Assembly (NCBI GenBank): GCA_030248065.1
Contig: JASAMV010000248.1
Location: 62,001-126,000 of the forward strand
Direction: 5' to 3'
Origin: Rhynchonema sp. JSB1_4
Lineage: Eukaryota; Nematoda; Chromadorea; Monhysterida; Xyalidae
DNA: 64,000 nucleotides
In this document: one piece after another, positions 1 to 15,600 of the stretch
Layout of the letters: each line of letters starts with the position of its first letter
How positions within the stretch are numbered: the first letter of the stretch is position 1
Translations under genes and position numbers: made by a program
The notes under the pieces: generated by a model
The model's database searches: none
What the model saw: only the letters and a program-made list of their open reading frames with translations
Told to the model about the DNA's origin: nothing

Positions 1-626
1 TAGTGTACTAGTGTGCCTTGGTCGGGGAAATTAGTGTACCTTAGGGGGTCCCCCCTCCCCCAGGAACTGCACTGTTTTGAGCCAAAAATCGTAACTTACT
101 GTACCAGCCGCCGGCCGGCGACCTACCTACTGTATGTACCAAGATGGAGCGTCAATCTACCTAACCTACTGTACCTAGGGGGACCCCCCCAGCCCCCACC
201 CCCCTGCTACACCATTGGTATTGTCTATCTGACGACTTCTCATGGAAAACAATGAATTTTCAACCAAAAAAATAGGCTAAAAAAATCGCAAAAATTATGA
301 CAAAAATTGGGTTAAAATCTGAACCAAAAATTCGGGCCGGGCCGGACCGGAGATTTGGGGGCTCCGTTTCGGGGTTTTCGACGGCCACCGAAAAATTTTC
401 TTGAGGGTTCGAACCTATGTTACAAAGTCGCTTTAAAAAGGACTAAAACAGCTGAAAGCGACCTTTTTTCGCGCCTGAAACACACTGGCGAGGACTAACA
501 CACCACAATCAAAGAAAAATTTGCTAAAAAAATGGGTGTGTTTGTCTTCGGAATTCCAATCCGCTTTGCAAACGTTGACAGGTGAGAGTGAGCGAAGCGC
601 AGATACGGGTGGATTTGACGAGTGAG
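1..626. repeat. Upstream repeat-derived sequence
   Basis: There is no convincing gene here. Positions 1-75 hold the right end of a CAGTG-type element (ending in an AACTGCACTG-like terminus near 64-75). Positions 117-185 hold copies of the CTACCTACTGTACC unit, which recurs at 29.3-30.3 kb. Positions 300-375 share a block with 44.66-44.76 kb (GACAAAAATTGGG followed by GGGCCGGGCC and GGAGATTTGGGG). The 5' UTR or promoter of the downstream SETD1 gene should lie in 400-626, but I see no clear TATA box. Confidence 0.5.
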
Positions 627-3600
627 ATGGATCGGCCATCGACGTCAACAGCCAATCGACCGCCGTCCAGTCGATCGCCGGGTCCGCACGATGGTCGAGC
701 GTGGAAACTCGTATTGGACCCATTTCTGAAGAAGGAGATCAGACATCGCGTCTATCGTATAGCTGGTGTGGTACAATCGAGAGAGGTGCGCCTTTTTGCG
801 GTGGCTGTGTGTGTTTGTTATGTTTGTTTTGGGATTTGGTTGGGTGGTGGTTAGGGTTAGAGAGATGTCGGGTGTCGGGTGCCAAAAAGTGTCGGGTGTC
901 GGGTGCCTCCAGGTGTCATGTGTCGGGTTTTTTGGGACCCGACACCCGACACTTACGGTTCAAAACATCAGTTTTGCCGAGAAAAGAATTTTGAGAGAAA
1001 ATTTTCTTCGAACCAAATGTTTCCGAAGACGCAGAATGTGTCATTTTGGTGTTTATTTTGTGTGAAAATACTTGAATTCAGTCACTTGATCCAAAAAATT
1101 GCACTAATAGTGCGAAGGAGCAAAAAGTTGGTCCAAAAGCAGGTGTCGGGTGTCGGGTTTTTTCCAAAAACTAGATGTCGGGTGTCGGGTTTTTTTGGAA
1201 CTGTCGGGTGTCGGGTGTCGGCTTTTTTTCTCAAATGTCGGGTGTCGGGTATTTTCAGATGTCGGGTGTCGGGTGTCGGGTACCCCCCGACCTCTAACCC
1301 TAGTGGTGGTCGTTCGTGTTTGTGAAAGGGAAGGTAAAGTGCACAAACAAACGGACACACTTTCAGCATATTGTTCGCGTGAGGTTGCAGTTCTTGAATT
1401 TATGACGACATCAAAATCAAATCGTTTTTTAAATTCGTTGCAGCTTGTGCACCACCGCCGGGAGTCTAGTGTAGTGGCTGGGCGGGGATGGGGGGATTCC
1501 TCCTAAGGGGTAGGTACCTTGCAACCACCCCTTCGGGGGATGGGGGGAAGGGTAGGTACCTTGCAACCATAAATTTATGGTTTTCATAGGCAAAAATGGG
1601 TATTTTTTTACCTCAAAACCCCAAAAATCGCGCGCTCCACGCGCAGACCTCCATATAATAGCTATTTTAGGCAAATTTTCGGCCAAAATGCAAAAAATTT
1701 TGGGCCAATTTTGCAGTATACCGTAAAAATGACCCCATTTTGGGGGGCTCTATTCCGGGGGGCTCTATTAATTCACTGACCCGAACCTGAAAAAATTGTT
1801 CCCAGAAATACCGCCAAAAACCCCTAAAAAGGGGTTTGAAAGGATGTTTTTCGCTTGTAATCGCATTTATTCGTGTCTATTCGTCAATAAGAGGCGGATT
1901 ATGTGCTCTGAACGAACAACAAACGTGCATAAATGTACCTGTGCGCCACTATCAAGCGTTAATACACTACTGTATAGGGGATGTTACTTAGGGGGGGGCT
2001 GTATTTAGGTTTTTACGGTAATGCATGCAAAAAACACCCTTTTTTTCGGACCCTAGGGGTACCTTGCAACCTTCCGGAGGCTGGGTAGGGGGTACCTTGC
2101 AACCATCTGGATCCATCCCCCTCAAGGATACCTTGCAACCATCTGCCTGCCACTACACTGGCCGGGACATATTGTGTCTAGCGCGGTATTAAATAGGTAC
2201 TACACGAAACAAAATCTTTCAAAGCTAGTAACTTGGTTCTTACTAGCAACTGGCAGTAAGGTTTAGTTGGTGACTAACTCCTTATGCGGCCGCTATGCAA
2301 CCGTTGAAGCAGTGATGCGCAGTCAGCCAAAGATTTCTTCAAAATTCTCCAGGCGTAAGCAAGTCGCACCCATGAGTTAGCGACTGATTTTAGGCACTTT
2401 TAGCTGCAAATTGTGAAAATTCTGGGCGCAATGTACACCTAAGCTCCCAATATTTAAGTGCAAACAAGCATTCCTTTGCAGCACCAAGCATACAATGTTG
2501 TGCCTCTACTCGATCCTCGTAGTGCTCTACCTCGATTCAGCTATCGTACTCAACCTATTGATCTCCAACCAACAGCGTTCAAGGTGCGTTCTTTTCGTGT
2601 TTAATTCTGTCCGTGTGAAATGAGCTGTGGAGAAGGAGATAATTAACGCCCGCCACGTGTTCCAGATCGACGATTTCTACGTCGGTAACCTGCCGGAACG
2701 TCAGGTGTCGTTCTTTGGTCTGAACAACAACGTAACGCAACACTTTCTGGAAACCATGTGCCAAAAATGCGGCGAGGTGAGCTGGAAACTTCTTGTGATT
2801 TTATTTTCTGAAAGTTCAAGTTCAAGTTCAAGTTTTTTATTGCATCAGAAGCAACATGGTAACGTCAACAACACGCATAAGCTGGACAGTAACGACGAGA
2901 CCATAAATAATTACAAGTGTTTAGTGGGCCAGTGGATAGTTACGGATCGAGAGATGTAGATGATGATAAGGAGCAAAAAACACAGAAAACACAGAAACAC
3001 AGCATGATCGGTCAATTACATTTCACACACGGACGGAATAAATTTCACTGGCAGCAATCGCAATTTGTACAACAATTCAACAATCAAGCTTTGCGAACGA
3101 ATGACTCCTTTGAATGTGCCCATTCGCAGGAAAACAGCAAAATCAGGCAAAGCATTGTAAAGATGGGACATGATAACAATAGCACTGGTAGCGAGAATAT
3201 GAGTTTTAGCACGTGGGATACAAATGGCACGAGAATGATTAAGACGAGAAATGGAGCGAGAATTGGAATCAGAAATGAACGAAATAGAGTCAACAGGAGC
3301 AGCACGAATACCAAGAACATAAGAATGCATCAATCTCAGACGACGTTTCATGACAGTGACACCCACATAATCAACACCAAACATTGAACACAACTGCGAA
3401 TATGACACAGACCGATCATAATTGTCAGAGAACATGCGAATAATGGATTTTTGTGTTCTTTCCAACAAATTACGTGAATAGTCATGAATAGGATAGGTCA
3501 CCTCACACGAATAGTACATGACAGAGCAAATCAAGGTTTGATACAGATAAAGCATGACAGACACAGGTAGATCATTACGAAAGGTACGGTACAATGAACC

Positions 3601-6600
3601 AGCAATTTTCTTCACTTTCACAGACGTGGCAGTAGTATGCAGACCAAAATCAAACTTGGAATCAATAACAGCACCCAGATATTTGTTTGCATCGACAACA
3701 TCAATCGGACATTCATCAATCACAATAGCAGGGACAGCGGGACATGAACTTGAGCGAGCAAATTGTTGAAGTTTTGTTTTGGTAGAATTAATGGAGAGAA
3801 GTTTGTGTTTGGAGAAGTGCTCGACAATCAAGTTCACATCCTCTTGCAAATGCTTTTCACAGTCAGGTGTACACATGAAGTGAATCAGTACCAGATCATC
3901 AGCATAGAGAATAATACGAGAACATGGAGAGAAATGCAGTTTTGCAACAGAGTTGACGTATGCGATAAACAATAACGGTCCTAATACACTGCCCTGCGGC
4001 ACACCAGAGAGAACAGACAAGAAATCAGAACACACACCATTTACATTCACACATTGGGTTCGATCAGACAAATAGGATTGAATCAACAACAATAAATCGG
4101 GTGGAACATTGAAATCGTCTTGTAACACACGCAATAATAGATTGTGAGGAACGGTATCGAAAGCCTTTCGGACATCAAAATACACAGCAACAACAGAATT
4201 TGAAACATCAAGAGCACGAGTGACTGTAGTATTGAAATGCAACAGGGCCTCAGTTGTAGACCGACCTCCACGAAAACCGAACTGCGTTTCTGAGAGTTTG
4301 GGGGCAATGAACCCGTTCAGGATGTTTCGAACGTGCTTCTCAGCGATTTTTGAGCACAGCGGTAATTTGGAGATGGGGCGGAAGTCCGATGGGATTTGAG
4401 GGGTCTTGACTTTCGGCACGGCAGTGGCAACGGCCCGTTTCCAACCCGACGGCCACGTGTGTTCGTCTATCGATCGATTGATGAGCACAGCGAGAGCCGG
4501 AGCGATCACGTGGGCACAGTTCTTGAGCATTTCGCCGGTGATGCCATCGATGCCACTGGCCTTGCGAGGGTCGGCTGTGATGAGACTGTAAAGCACGTGT
4601 GAAACATCAGTGTACCATTCGGGTGGCACGGGACCGGTTGAGTTCAGAACCAGTGCCTCAACGTCATTGACGTTCCATACACTGGAGAAATGCGTTGATA
4701 ACAGTGCAGCCAAACCAGCACTGTCAGCAACGCACTCCCCATCAGTGTTGGCCAGAGACACTTGTTCTGTGCTGCTCCGTCCCGTGTACTTATTCAGCTT
4801 TTGCCAGTAGTCAGACAGATGAGCTATTTTACCAAACGTTTTGATGGCATAGTCACGTCTGGCTGCCCTGTTGGCCTGCCTTGACTGATCACGGTGCATG
4901 CGTTGCGAAGCGTGTGCTCTTATATATCTGGCGATTATTTGGATTATGCGACTTGACCAGCAGCATTGACAGACAAATAGGTTTATGTGGGCCCGTGACA
5001 GCAGATAGGGTGGACGACGACTTTGTGTGCCAGTGTTTGATTGATTATTGCGCCCAGCCGGTCGAGAGAGAAATGGCTTTCTGCCTCTAATTCAGGTGGA
5101 GGACGTGCGCATACGTTTCCACCCTCGCACCAACAAACACCTGGGGTTCGCATCGGCGCTGTTCGGTCGTGTGCGCGACGCAAAGAAGTGCGTGGCACAG
5201 TACGGTGGCAAACGCATCATGGGTGACACAGTGACGGTGGCGATTGATGTCAATGGTTGGTTAGGGCGCAACCCGGAATGCTGCTGAGTGAAATGCGGGA
5301 TTTGGTTTTTGTTGGTTTCCTCGATGCACATACAAAACAGATCATCCTCAGTTTGAGATCCGTGGCGGACTTGGGTTTGTCCTGTGAGTTGATTGGCGTA
5401 TTCAGAAATTTTTGAAAAAATGTTGCATTTGTGCGTGACAGGCCACGACGTTGAGCGTGCATTCCAAAAAGTGATCAGCGATCGTCCGGTGACGGTCGTG
5501 TTGCCGCCTCCACCACCACCGCCACCCAACAAACCCAAACCATCATCTAGGGGTGACAGTCAGGTAAGTTACGCTCATGCATGTCTTCATTAATCAATTA
5601 TTATGAACAACAGTAAAAGTCACTGTTCGTGCACGGCACATAGTTGGTGTGTGGTTCACTGCCGCTGCGAATTGTAATCACGACAAGTGCAAACTTGTTT
5701 GTTGACTGTATGTATAGACCAGTAATGTTGTTGGTCCGAGCAAGAAAGCTAACTAGCTAGCTGATTGCATATTTTGGGGGTATTGGTCCAGAACTCAAAA
5801 ACGGGGCCATAAAATTATGTTAGGTGTTAGAAAATTTGAGCGAATATGACCATTTTGGACCATAAAACTGCCATTTTGGGACTTGAACCAACACTTGACT
5901 TGATGACCCGAGCAAAAAAGCTAGCGGGCCGATTTGCTCCCCAACCCATATTAGGGAGCAAGAAAGCAACCTAGCAGTTGGGGGATATTACCCCCACATC
6001 CCCAAAGCTATATCACTGGTATCCAGTGATGTGGTTGGGGGGGGGGGTATGGGGGGTCCCCCAACTGCTAGGTAGCTTTCTTGCTCCGAAACCCATACCC
6101 CTCCCAAACTGGCTAGCTAGCTTTCTTGCTCCGGTCATCAAGTAAGAAAAGTGTTGATTTTAGTGCCAAAATGACCATTTTATGGGCCAAAATGGTCAAA
6201 TTCGTTCAAATTTTCTCACACGTGCACAAAAATACGCATTTTAAAGTGACTCTACAATTGATCGTTGACCGCGTTTGTTTGCAGTCATTTGTTCAGAAAA
6301 TGAAGACTAGGTATCAGAAACCCAGATTTAGGAAATAGATTTTCAAGTCGTTGCTTTGTGATGTTTCACGGAGCCGACACATTTTTACAGGAGGAGAAAA
6401 AATGAAAAAAGTTTGAGGCGGGCCTGTGCGAAACATAAGGTAATCCAATAGAAGATATTTTCAGCGTTTTATACTCAGACGTTTTTCTGTTAAACGAGAT
6501 ATAAAGCATTGTGCGAAACGCCATGTGTGATAAATAATAAACGAAACACTCCAAAAAATCAAGCCCTTTTAAAGCACCCTTTTACTCTAGCATAATTTTA

Positions 6601-9600
6601 AGCATCCGTGGTGAATGAAATAAGTTGTCAATTAGAAATAAAAATCGTCTAATTATCTAGTATTCAGGATGTGCTTTTCGTTTTTCAAAACCCTACACAG
6701 CTCACACAATGTTTACCACAACATGCGCAAGGCAGCCATTCAGACCACGCACGGCGCACACACACAACGACAACACACAGCCGGCCGGGGATAATGTTTC
6801 AGCTTTGTGTGTGTGCGCCGTGGGAATGGGTGCCTTGCGCATGTTGTGGTAAACATTGTGTGAGCTGTGTAGGGTTTTGAAAAACGAAAAGCACACCCTG
6901 AATACTACATAATTAGACGATTTTTATTTCTAATTGACAACTTATTTCATTCACCACAGATGCTTAAAATTATGCTAGAGTAAAAGGGTGCTTTAAAAAG
7001 GCTTGATTTTTTGAAGTGTTTCCTTTATTATTTATCACACATGGCGTTTCGCACAATGCTTTATATCTCGTTTAACAGAAAAACGTCAGAGTATAAAACG
7101 CTGAAAATATCTTCTATTGGATTACCTTATGTTTCGCACAGGCCCGCCTCAAACTTTTTTCATTTTTTCTCCTCCTGTAAAAATGTGTCGGCTCCGTGAA
7201 ACATCACAAAGCAACGACTTGAAAATCTATTTCCTAAATCTGGGTTTCTGATACCTAGTCTTCATTTTCTGAAAAAATGACTGCAAACAAACGCGGTCAA
7301 CGATCAATTGTAGAGTCACTTTAAGGCTTATTTTAGCATAATTTCGACCAAATTTTATACCCCTGTTTTTGACTTCTGGACCAATACCCCCCCAAATCGG
7401 GGTACCCGGCTAGCTAGCTAGCTTTCTTGTGCCGGACCCCTCCAGCTAGCTAGCTTTCTTGCTCGGACCAACTACATCACTGCTGGTATCGACAACCTGG
7501 CCTGATGTTGGTCAATTTTTCAGCCCTAGTCCGATTATTCTCCATTAAAATATTCACAGGGCAGGCAGGTCAGGCCAAGCAGCAAAGTGCACTACACCGG
7601 TCCAGTATTAGGTTGTTGGATATTACATACATATTTTGGGGTTACCGCGCGTGCCCCGATACGTCTGTTTGTACGCGGTAAAATCTAGCAACCCGCAAAC
7701 AAATTGTGCTGCAGCATTCCGGTTCTCCGACGCCGCCCGATCCTGTGCATCCGCACTCACAACAAGCCGCTCGACTCAACGCCATGCCATCGGCGTCACC
7801 AACGACGTCGTCGGACACGAACTTTTGGGTGCAGATCAAGCCGGAAACCATCATCGCTCAGGGTGCATTGCCCCCCGGCCGTGCCGCTCCTGCTGCCATA
7901 CCTGTGTACGCACGACCCGTAAAGCTCGCGCAGGTTGGTCGCTTGGTTGGTTTCGGCTGGTCAGAAGGGGTCCCTATCCCTACAGTTGGGTTACTACAAT
8001 CGCACAACTAGTGGCTTGTCCGGGTTATTCAGCATGAGCACCCCATCTGAAAAAACTGGTGGAAACCAGCATTCCGTAAGCCCACTGCAAATAAATACGT
8101 GGAACTCGGTTGCAGGTTGTACAGCATCAACAACAGCAACGTCGTGATTCGATCAGTCCGCCGACACCGGTGCCCCCGCCTCCACCTGTGCCGGTGCCGA
8201 TAAACATCGATGTGATTGAACAATCCGCATTGAATTCGTCTGATCAGTATTCGCCCAGTCGAGTCGCGTTGAATGATATGAGCATTGACGACGACAGCGA
8301 CTATCATCAACCGGCCGCCTCGTCACCAAAACAACATTCAACTCCGACCGCAAATGTTGTGACTGACGTGCGTGGTTTGGTTGAATTGAGCGTTTATCTG
8401 CTGGCTAGTTGTTGAATGGTTGGAGCAAATGGCCAGCGCAGCGAACTGTTTGCGCAGCATTTTGTGGCAAGGACCTCATGATAGTGAAGATGATATAACT
8501 GTTTTGACCGACCCCAATGGACGCGTGCGCCATCTGTTTGAGCAAGCCATTCTATCCACAATGCACTTGCTGCTTGTCGCTGTTGTTTTGTACAATCAAC
8601 GCACACCATTTAGCCGATTGAAACATCAGCGTCGGTCAGAGAGCGTCTAGCAGTGCAGTTGTGCAAGACAAAACCGAAAAAGTTCGGCGAGCCAGGTCCG
8701 TACGAAGAACTGCGGCGGCAAATTGAGGCCTGCGCTGGCACGGGCGTCAGTTGGGAGTTCAGTGGCACGAAGACGGAGGAAGAATTGGAAGGTTGGGTGC
8801 TGGCTGTTTTTTACAGACGATCAGCTCAACAGCAGAACAAAGAATGAAATTGGTCAGTTAACTCTCAGACATGGTGATCAGTCCTGTTTTGTCAGCTCAG
8901 ATTGTTTGTCAGTTTGTTTGATCAATTGATCACAATTTCTACCCTGATGATGACATGAATAATCGGGCGGCACTCATAATCTTGACTACTATAAAGAATA
9001 CTCGCCGTATGCAGGGTAAGGAGTTGCGTGCGGCGTTGTTGAACCGTTAATGGCAGGTTGGGGGCCGAAATATCCTACCATTTTTTATTATTTGAAGGAT
9101 TTGACTGTGCAGCGTTCACTTAAAGAGGGTGTACTCGCTGCGTGGGCCCAACTGTTTTGTTTTGATCATCTCAACCTCGCCAATAGAGCACCATGTCACA
9201 GGTGTAAGTTCGTCATCGGGCGACGAGCCGAACGTCAAACACCAAAAACAAGCAGCAGCAAAGTCTCGGCCACGCAGCAAATCAAGGTCGAACAGTCGAC
9301 CGTCGTCGCGCCACACCAGAAGAACGTCGCCTCATCACGATAGAAGGGGTGAAAGGGACAGGTGTGTTACGGGCTGTTTCGGTTGGATTGAAGTTGACGA
9401 TGAAGCCGGGATCACCGCTAGATGTTCTACTGTTTTTCCTTCGACTTATTGTGAAATGACAAGGAAAATACGTTGGCTGCATGGAAATTTTTGATGGTTT
9501 TTCCCTTCCGGAGGGTGTTTGTCATTTCCTGGGCACATTCTTTTCGTTGGTCGAGGACAGTGCCACCAGTAAGTGTTCTCACTAAAGGTTATGTTACTAA

Positions 9601-12600
9601 GACAAGCGCTACTACCGGAACGAAACTGGGCAAACGATGACGTTTTGCTCAACTGCTGTGTGTGGTGTCCACTACCAACCACCGCACCGACTATCTCTCT
9701 TCGTAGGTACCATAAGGATGCGAGAGTATAATCCACCGCTACATTTTACGCTACAGTGGTTGTGCGCGCACATTGCAGCTCGCACCACCATCACCAACAT
9801 CGACATCATCACCAGTCCACCTTGTCGCACCGTCGCACGTCACGTGACGATCGTGATCGCTATGGTCGATCATCGGGTCGTGATCGAGCCAATCGATATC
9901 AGCAACATCATCATCATCGACGATCAGTGTCGTCGGATCGCAGTGATTCGCGTCGACGTCACTGCTCGGGGAGCAGCAACAGACAACAACAACAGCAGTC
10001 TAGACATCGATCGCGCGACCGAACGCCAGCGCGACGACACGACCGACAGCCGGTGCCGATGCAGGCGGTGAGCAGGGTTGGGCAAAAAACGTTTTTTCCC
10101 AAAAAAATCGTTTTTTTAAATAAAAACCGGACCAACTTGGACGGGGCATCATTGAAAGTCAAACACGTACATAAAAAAATAAAAAAAAAAAAAAAAAAAA
10201 AAAAACACACCCCAAAAAACAAAAAAACAAAAAACAAAAAAAAAAAACAAAAACCCCAAAAAAAAACCAAAAAAAACCCCCCCCCCCCCCGGGCTGCCCG
10301 TCTGTTACTGTGACTATGCATCATTGCAGACTGTCACTTGTATTGGTTTATCTGTAGGTTGTCCCGATTATGAAGGTCATAGGCAGAAATGTGTTCAATA
10401 GGAGTTGGGGGAACTGGTTTTACGCTGGTCGAACGAAATCAGTGCGCCAGCTCTGATCAGAAGCGCCCCAGAAATTTGACAGATTCTCCATCTCCGTCTG
10501 ACGTTCGAAAAAACGCTGATACGAGCCAGCCCGTACGGATGCAATGCTGATATAAATGTGATTGTGCATGGTGGTTGCAGGTGAGCACGAGCGATTCGGA
10601 CAACGAGCTGCCGCCAACAGCCACAACACAAATGCAAACACAAACTCAGTCTACCTCATCAAGCACGGCACGACTCGATCTCGACGCTCGCATAGATTCG
10701 TTTGTGCTCAAAATCGAACAGACAAATGCCGAGCGACAACGCAGTGTCACCCCGACGACGTTGTCCAAGCCGCCCACCCCACCACTGATACCAACATCGA
10801 TATCGGTGCCCACACAGCTAGATAATCTCGACAACATTCCGTTGCCCGCTGATGACAATGCTGATGTGAAGGTAGATGTACTTTGTTTTGCTTTGGGCTG
10901 TGATTGTTAATATCCTGCTTGTGTACCATCTGCCGGAGAGAAGCGAATACAGCGCCGGGTACGTTATTCGAGACTTGCTTCTGATTTGATATTTCCGCAT
11001 CAGCACTACCCGCCTCATGATGTGAGAGAACGGGGGAAATATGTACATAAATCTTGGGGCTCGCTTTGGGAAAGATTGGAAGCAGAGGTGTGCACCGTTA
11101 CCTTTTTGTAATGGCGGTGTCTTTATGTATTTCCTCTACAGCCGACAACCCCACCGACGAGCACACCCACACCGATGACGGCTGGCACCGATTCGACAGC
11201 AATGAGCGAAATGGAGATGGACCTGTGGCAGATCAAGACACCGCCGTCGGCAAAGGAGTCCAAGCCGACTGGCTCCAACGACGTGTGGGCTTGGAATGCA
11301 CCGCAGTCATCAGTGGTATGTCTCATCTCGTTGTCACTGACACCAAGAGTTTGACTACACGGTTGTTCGTTAGGGGCAGAGCCTGTTTCCACAAAAGCAG
11401 CGGCCGCTGTCTTGTCTGCCGCTCTTAGGTTATTGAAACGGTGTGTGCTTGATTCATGGCGCGATATCAGCAAACACCGGTCTCACGTTTTGCATGCTGC
11501 ATTCTCGGACCGCGGATTGTGGTGCTTGTTTGCATTGTAGTTGTTTCAAATCACAAGCCTCGGTCACGAGAATTTTTTTTGCATTCAGAAGGTTCATATT
11601 CGAATGCAAATGTAAAATCGATGTTCATAATGTTTGCCATTGAATGACGCAGGTCGTGCCTCCTCCACCAGCACCCGTAGCCCCATTCACACAACAACAA
11701 CAAGCGCGCAGCGGGGTGACTTTCACGACCGGGCCGCAGATGAAACCGGTGCCGTTGTATCAGGTGTTGACGCAGGCTAAGCCACGCACTGCACCTGGCG
11801 CATGGAGTCAACAACACTTGCCAGCACCGTTCCACCACCACCATCGCACTGTGCGTACCCACCACGTTCGACCACAACAACAACAGCAACAACAACAACA
11901 TCTGTGGGCACCGCAGCATCTGGCCACCGGGTTGCTGACATTTTCTAGTTTTTTTTGTTTCCCTTTTGCAACGTGCCTTCTTTCTTGTCACCCTTACATA
12001 GTAGAAATTTTGAACGACAGTGGGTGGAATTTTCGAAACGGTGTAAAGGTCAGTTGGGCGTAAAGGTCGGTGTAAAGTTCGGTCGAAAGCTCGGTCGGCG
12101 TAGCTCGGTGTAAACGTGAAACATTGCCTGTTATTAACGTGGAATGTTTACACCGAGGTCTTTGACACTGAGCTGTCGACCGAGCTTTCCACCGACCTTT
12201 ACACCCAACTGACCTTTACACCGTTTCGAAAATATCACCCAGTGTGGTGAAAAAATTATTCTGGAATTTGTATATTCCTTATACATGTCGTGTCGACCGA
12301 AAATTGCCGGTCGGGCTCATGTCACCATAACGACGGCATGCTGTAATTGTTTTTCGCTTCTAACTCCCCTTCAACAATAAGCACGTGTGGTGTTTTACAG
12401 CTGGAATCAGCCGATGCACACTGCGCCAGCACGACCGCCCCAGCCATTGATCCCGGTCGAACAACAAGTGCCCGTGTTCATCAAGGCCGCTACGGCAAAG
12501 ATACGACACAACGTACATGATATGTTGTCGCGGTATGATGATGTCATTTGTTTGTTGGTTTTTTTTAAATTTACTGGCTCAGTGACACGCATTCAGTTTC

Positions 12601-15600
12601 TGACTGTTTGGTTATTTGTACTGCAGCCACTACCGGTCGAAGTGGATCGATAAAATTATCTACACAACAACCACATCGAAGATGACCATGCTGCCAACGC
12701 TGGTTAGTCCCCCTTTCCCCCGGTTCGTGTTCAACTCAATACAATATCACTTTTCAAAGCAATCTGACATTGTAACATTGTCTGTCACGTTGTGTACTCG
12801 AAAATCGAGCGGAAGTCGACTGGTCAAACCAGTAGACCGCACACAACGTCAGTCTTATTTGTGTGCGTTGCAGCACCGCGACGCGAGCAGTGCCACGTTG
12901 AGTGACCAGCGTGTGGTCAATGCCGACGCCAATCAGCAACCGCAACAGCCGGCGGCCGCTTCGACGAGCACAATCGCGGCCGAGAAGGCAGTAGCACGAT
13001 CGGTGTTCGAGAGTCAACTGATGTCCATAATACGGTCGTCCGACGGCAAGCACCCGACCACTGCCGGCGGATTCGGTCTGCGCAATGCCATGCCGAAACT
13101 GCCCTCATTCAAGGTCTGTTTTGATTTGGTCTGTGCTTTTGTCACGTCCCAGAGCTTGACGATATGTCGCCACAACCAATATGGCCATCTGGTTGGACAA
13201 GCTTTGGTTTGACCGTTGTGTTTTTGTACGTGAATACGCTAGCACAGTAACATTGAAAAATGGTGAACACTTGCAACCTCTGCTCACAACACCCTAATTG
13301 CAGCGTCCGCCGTCACGCATCGAGCCACCCGAACGTCGGCCGTTGACACCTGAAAAGTCGTTGGATGATGACGGTGGTGGTCGTCAGTCTCGGTCACGTG
13401 ACCGACATCGCAAAACACCGGATTCGCCGACGCTTGTGGAAGGTGGTGCTCGAAATCGACGCCGGTCGGAATCGAGCGAGGACCGAGTGGAGGAAGATTC
13501 CGACCGCGATCGGGCGCTTGTCAAACGACGTGTCATACGATCATCGAGTAGCAGCAGCAGCAGCAGTACCAGTAGTGATGGGGCTGTTGGTAACGATCAC
13601 GCACAACCGGTGCACACACATAAAGGTATGTATAAAGATAACGGATCTGCTTTTTATGTGTTTTTGTTTTCTTCCTATTTCACCCATACCTCGGGCGTCC
13701 CTTCTTCCACAGAATTAATTCAAAGAATCAGGCTGGCGGTTAGGTTTTGGTTAAGTTCAACGTTTATTCGTGCAAGTAGCCATAGGCTGGAAATTTGTAT
13801 TGCACATATCCTGTACAAATGCAATCTAGTCTTTGCTCTCAACTCGAACCAAGTGTGGATGCACTTTCAGAAGACACGGCAATTGTCAAGCCTGCCGACA
13901 GTGCGGAGTCGACTGCTGCCGTCACTGACGCTGATGCATCGCGACCGGTTGAGACGGAGGAGTCGGAGGAACACGAGGAGGCCGAAGATGATTCGGACAG
14001 CTCAACATCATCATCAAGCAGCAGCGAGAGTGGGTCGGACGTGGAGGACAGCTCGGACGAGAGTGAAGTCGAACCAGACACAGCCAGTCAGGGCGATGAC
14101 GAACAGCCGATGGACACTACTGCTGACGGTCAATCCAGGTAGTGCTTGTAGGATTTGTGTGCGTGCACATGCAATGATGAGTTCGGATGAACAAAAACAC
14201 ATAGCATTTGGAAGTTTGGACTGAATCTGAGTTGTTATCTTTGCAGCGACACGGCGACACCGAATCGCGCCGACATTGCCAGTGCACCAGCAGCAACGGC
14301 GATGGCCAGTAGCGAATCGGTGGCTGCTGTCAAAACGGATGATGATGGTTCTTGCATGTCGATGGATGTTGGCAGCAGTTATGTGCCGTGGATATACGAC
14401 CATCGGTATTGCAAACAGCCGCACACCGAGCCGATGCCTACCAGCAACAGTGCACCAACAATGCCGGCCAAACGTGGACTTCTGACATTCGCCCCCATTC
14501 GTGAGGCCATACAGCTGCCTCCTGTGCAAGCACCACGACCGCCACCGCCGCCGCCGGTCAAGTTCCCTAAACGCAGCCAACACGAACAGAACAAAATGAT
14601 CTATTTGTTGCAACGCGACTGTGTCATCGATCAGGAGGATAGAAAGTGCGTTGGGCAGAGATTAATCTGAGCAGGGTTGGTATGAGCACAGAGCACAGTC
14701 AAACGACCAGAACCTGAACACAAGCGTAGCCCCAAACGCACAACTTTAGTGTGTGCCTAAGCCCGTTCCGAACCGCTGGATAAGAACCTGCTCCTGCTTA
14801 AAGTGGTCCTGCTCAAACAGCACGTTTGTAAATGATACCACTTTGCTGATTATGTATGGTTGATTGTTCGTTGATTATTGTTCGACGAAAATGTGTTTGA
14901 TTGACTCAGATACCTCGAGCTGGCGTACAATCGATCCGCGTACATCAATCGATTGCCATTTTCATCGTTGGTCAGCGCCGTGCCCATGCCATCGACATCG
15001 CCGATGCAGCCGACACCACCGAAACGACGGCGAAAAGCGTCCGCCAAGGATGAGGTACGATTTAGGTCTCGTTCAGATCAGTGGTGTCGTTGAGAAATCG
15101 AAATTTTCCCATACCCAGCCCGATTTTCGGGAAATTTCCCATACATACCCCCAAAAATCAAAAATTTCCCATACCAGGGGGGGTTTTTCCAAAAACTCAA
15201 AAATTTCCCATACCCGAGGGCGGGGGTTTTGAAAAAAATGACCCCAAAAATCTTCTAAAAGTGCCAAAATTGGTCTAAAAAGTGCTTAAAACAGAGTTTT
15301 CTTGCGGTAGTAAGCGATTTTTGACATTTTTGGGCGAAAAATGGCCAATTTTGGTACTTCTCGGGGTCAAAAAGTCATTTCTTAGGGGTGCTTGTTCCAA
15401 AAGTGAAAAATTTCCCATACCCCATACCCCCGGCCGATTTCCCATACCCCATACCAGGGGGGGGTAACCCCCCCCCCAACGACACCACTGGTTCAGATTG
15501 TTTGCGTGAGTTGAGCCGGTTTCGAATGCACAGAGTACACTGCAGTGACTCTTGTAGTGGAACCCCCTGTATGTTGGATACTTTTCAACACTATTGGTCG

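Noticed and set aside
864..1369. Frames with repeated CRVSGV or DTRHPT peptides
   Set aside because: They are translations of GTCGGGT runs in the TAGGGTTAGAG element. The same peptides appear at 30.7 and 32.5 kb for the same reason.
8420..8650. Extra SETD1 exon between exons 7 and 8
   Set aside because: The frame is open, but including it needs weak splice sites and it matches no part of SETD1. Exons 7 and 8 already join in phase.
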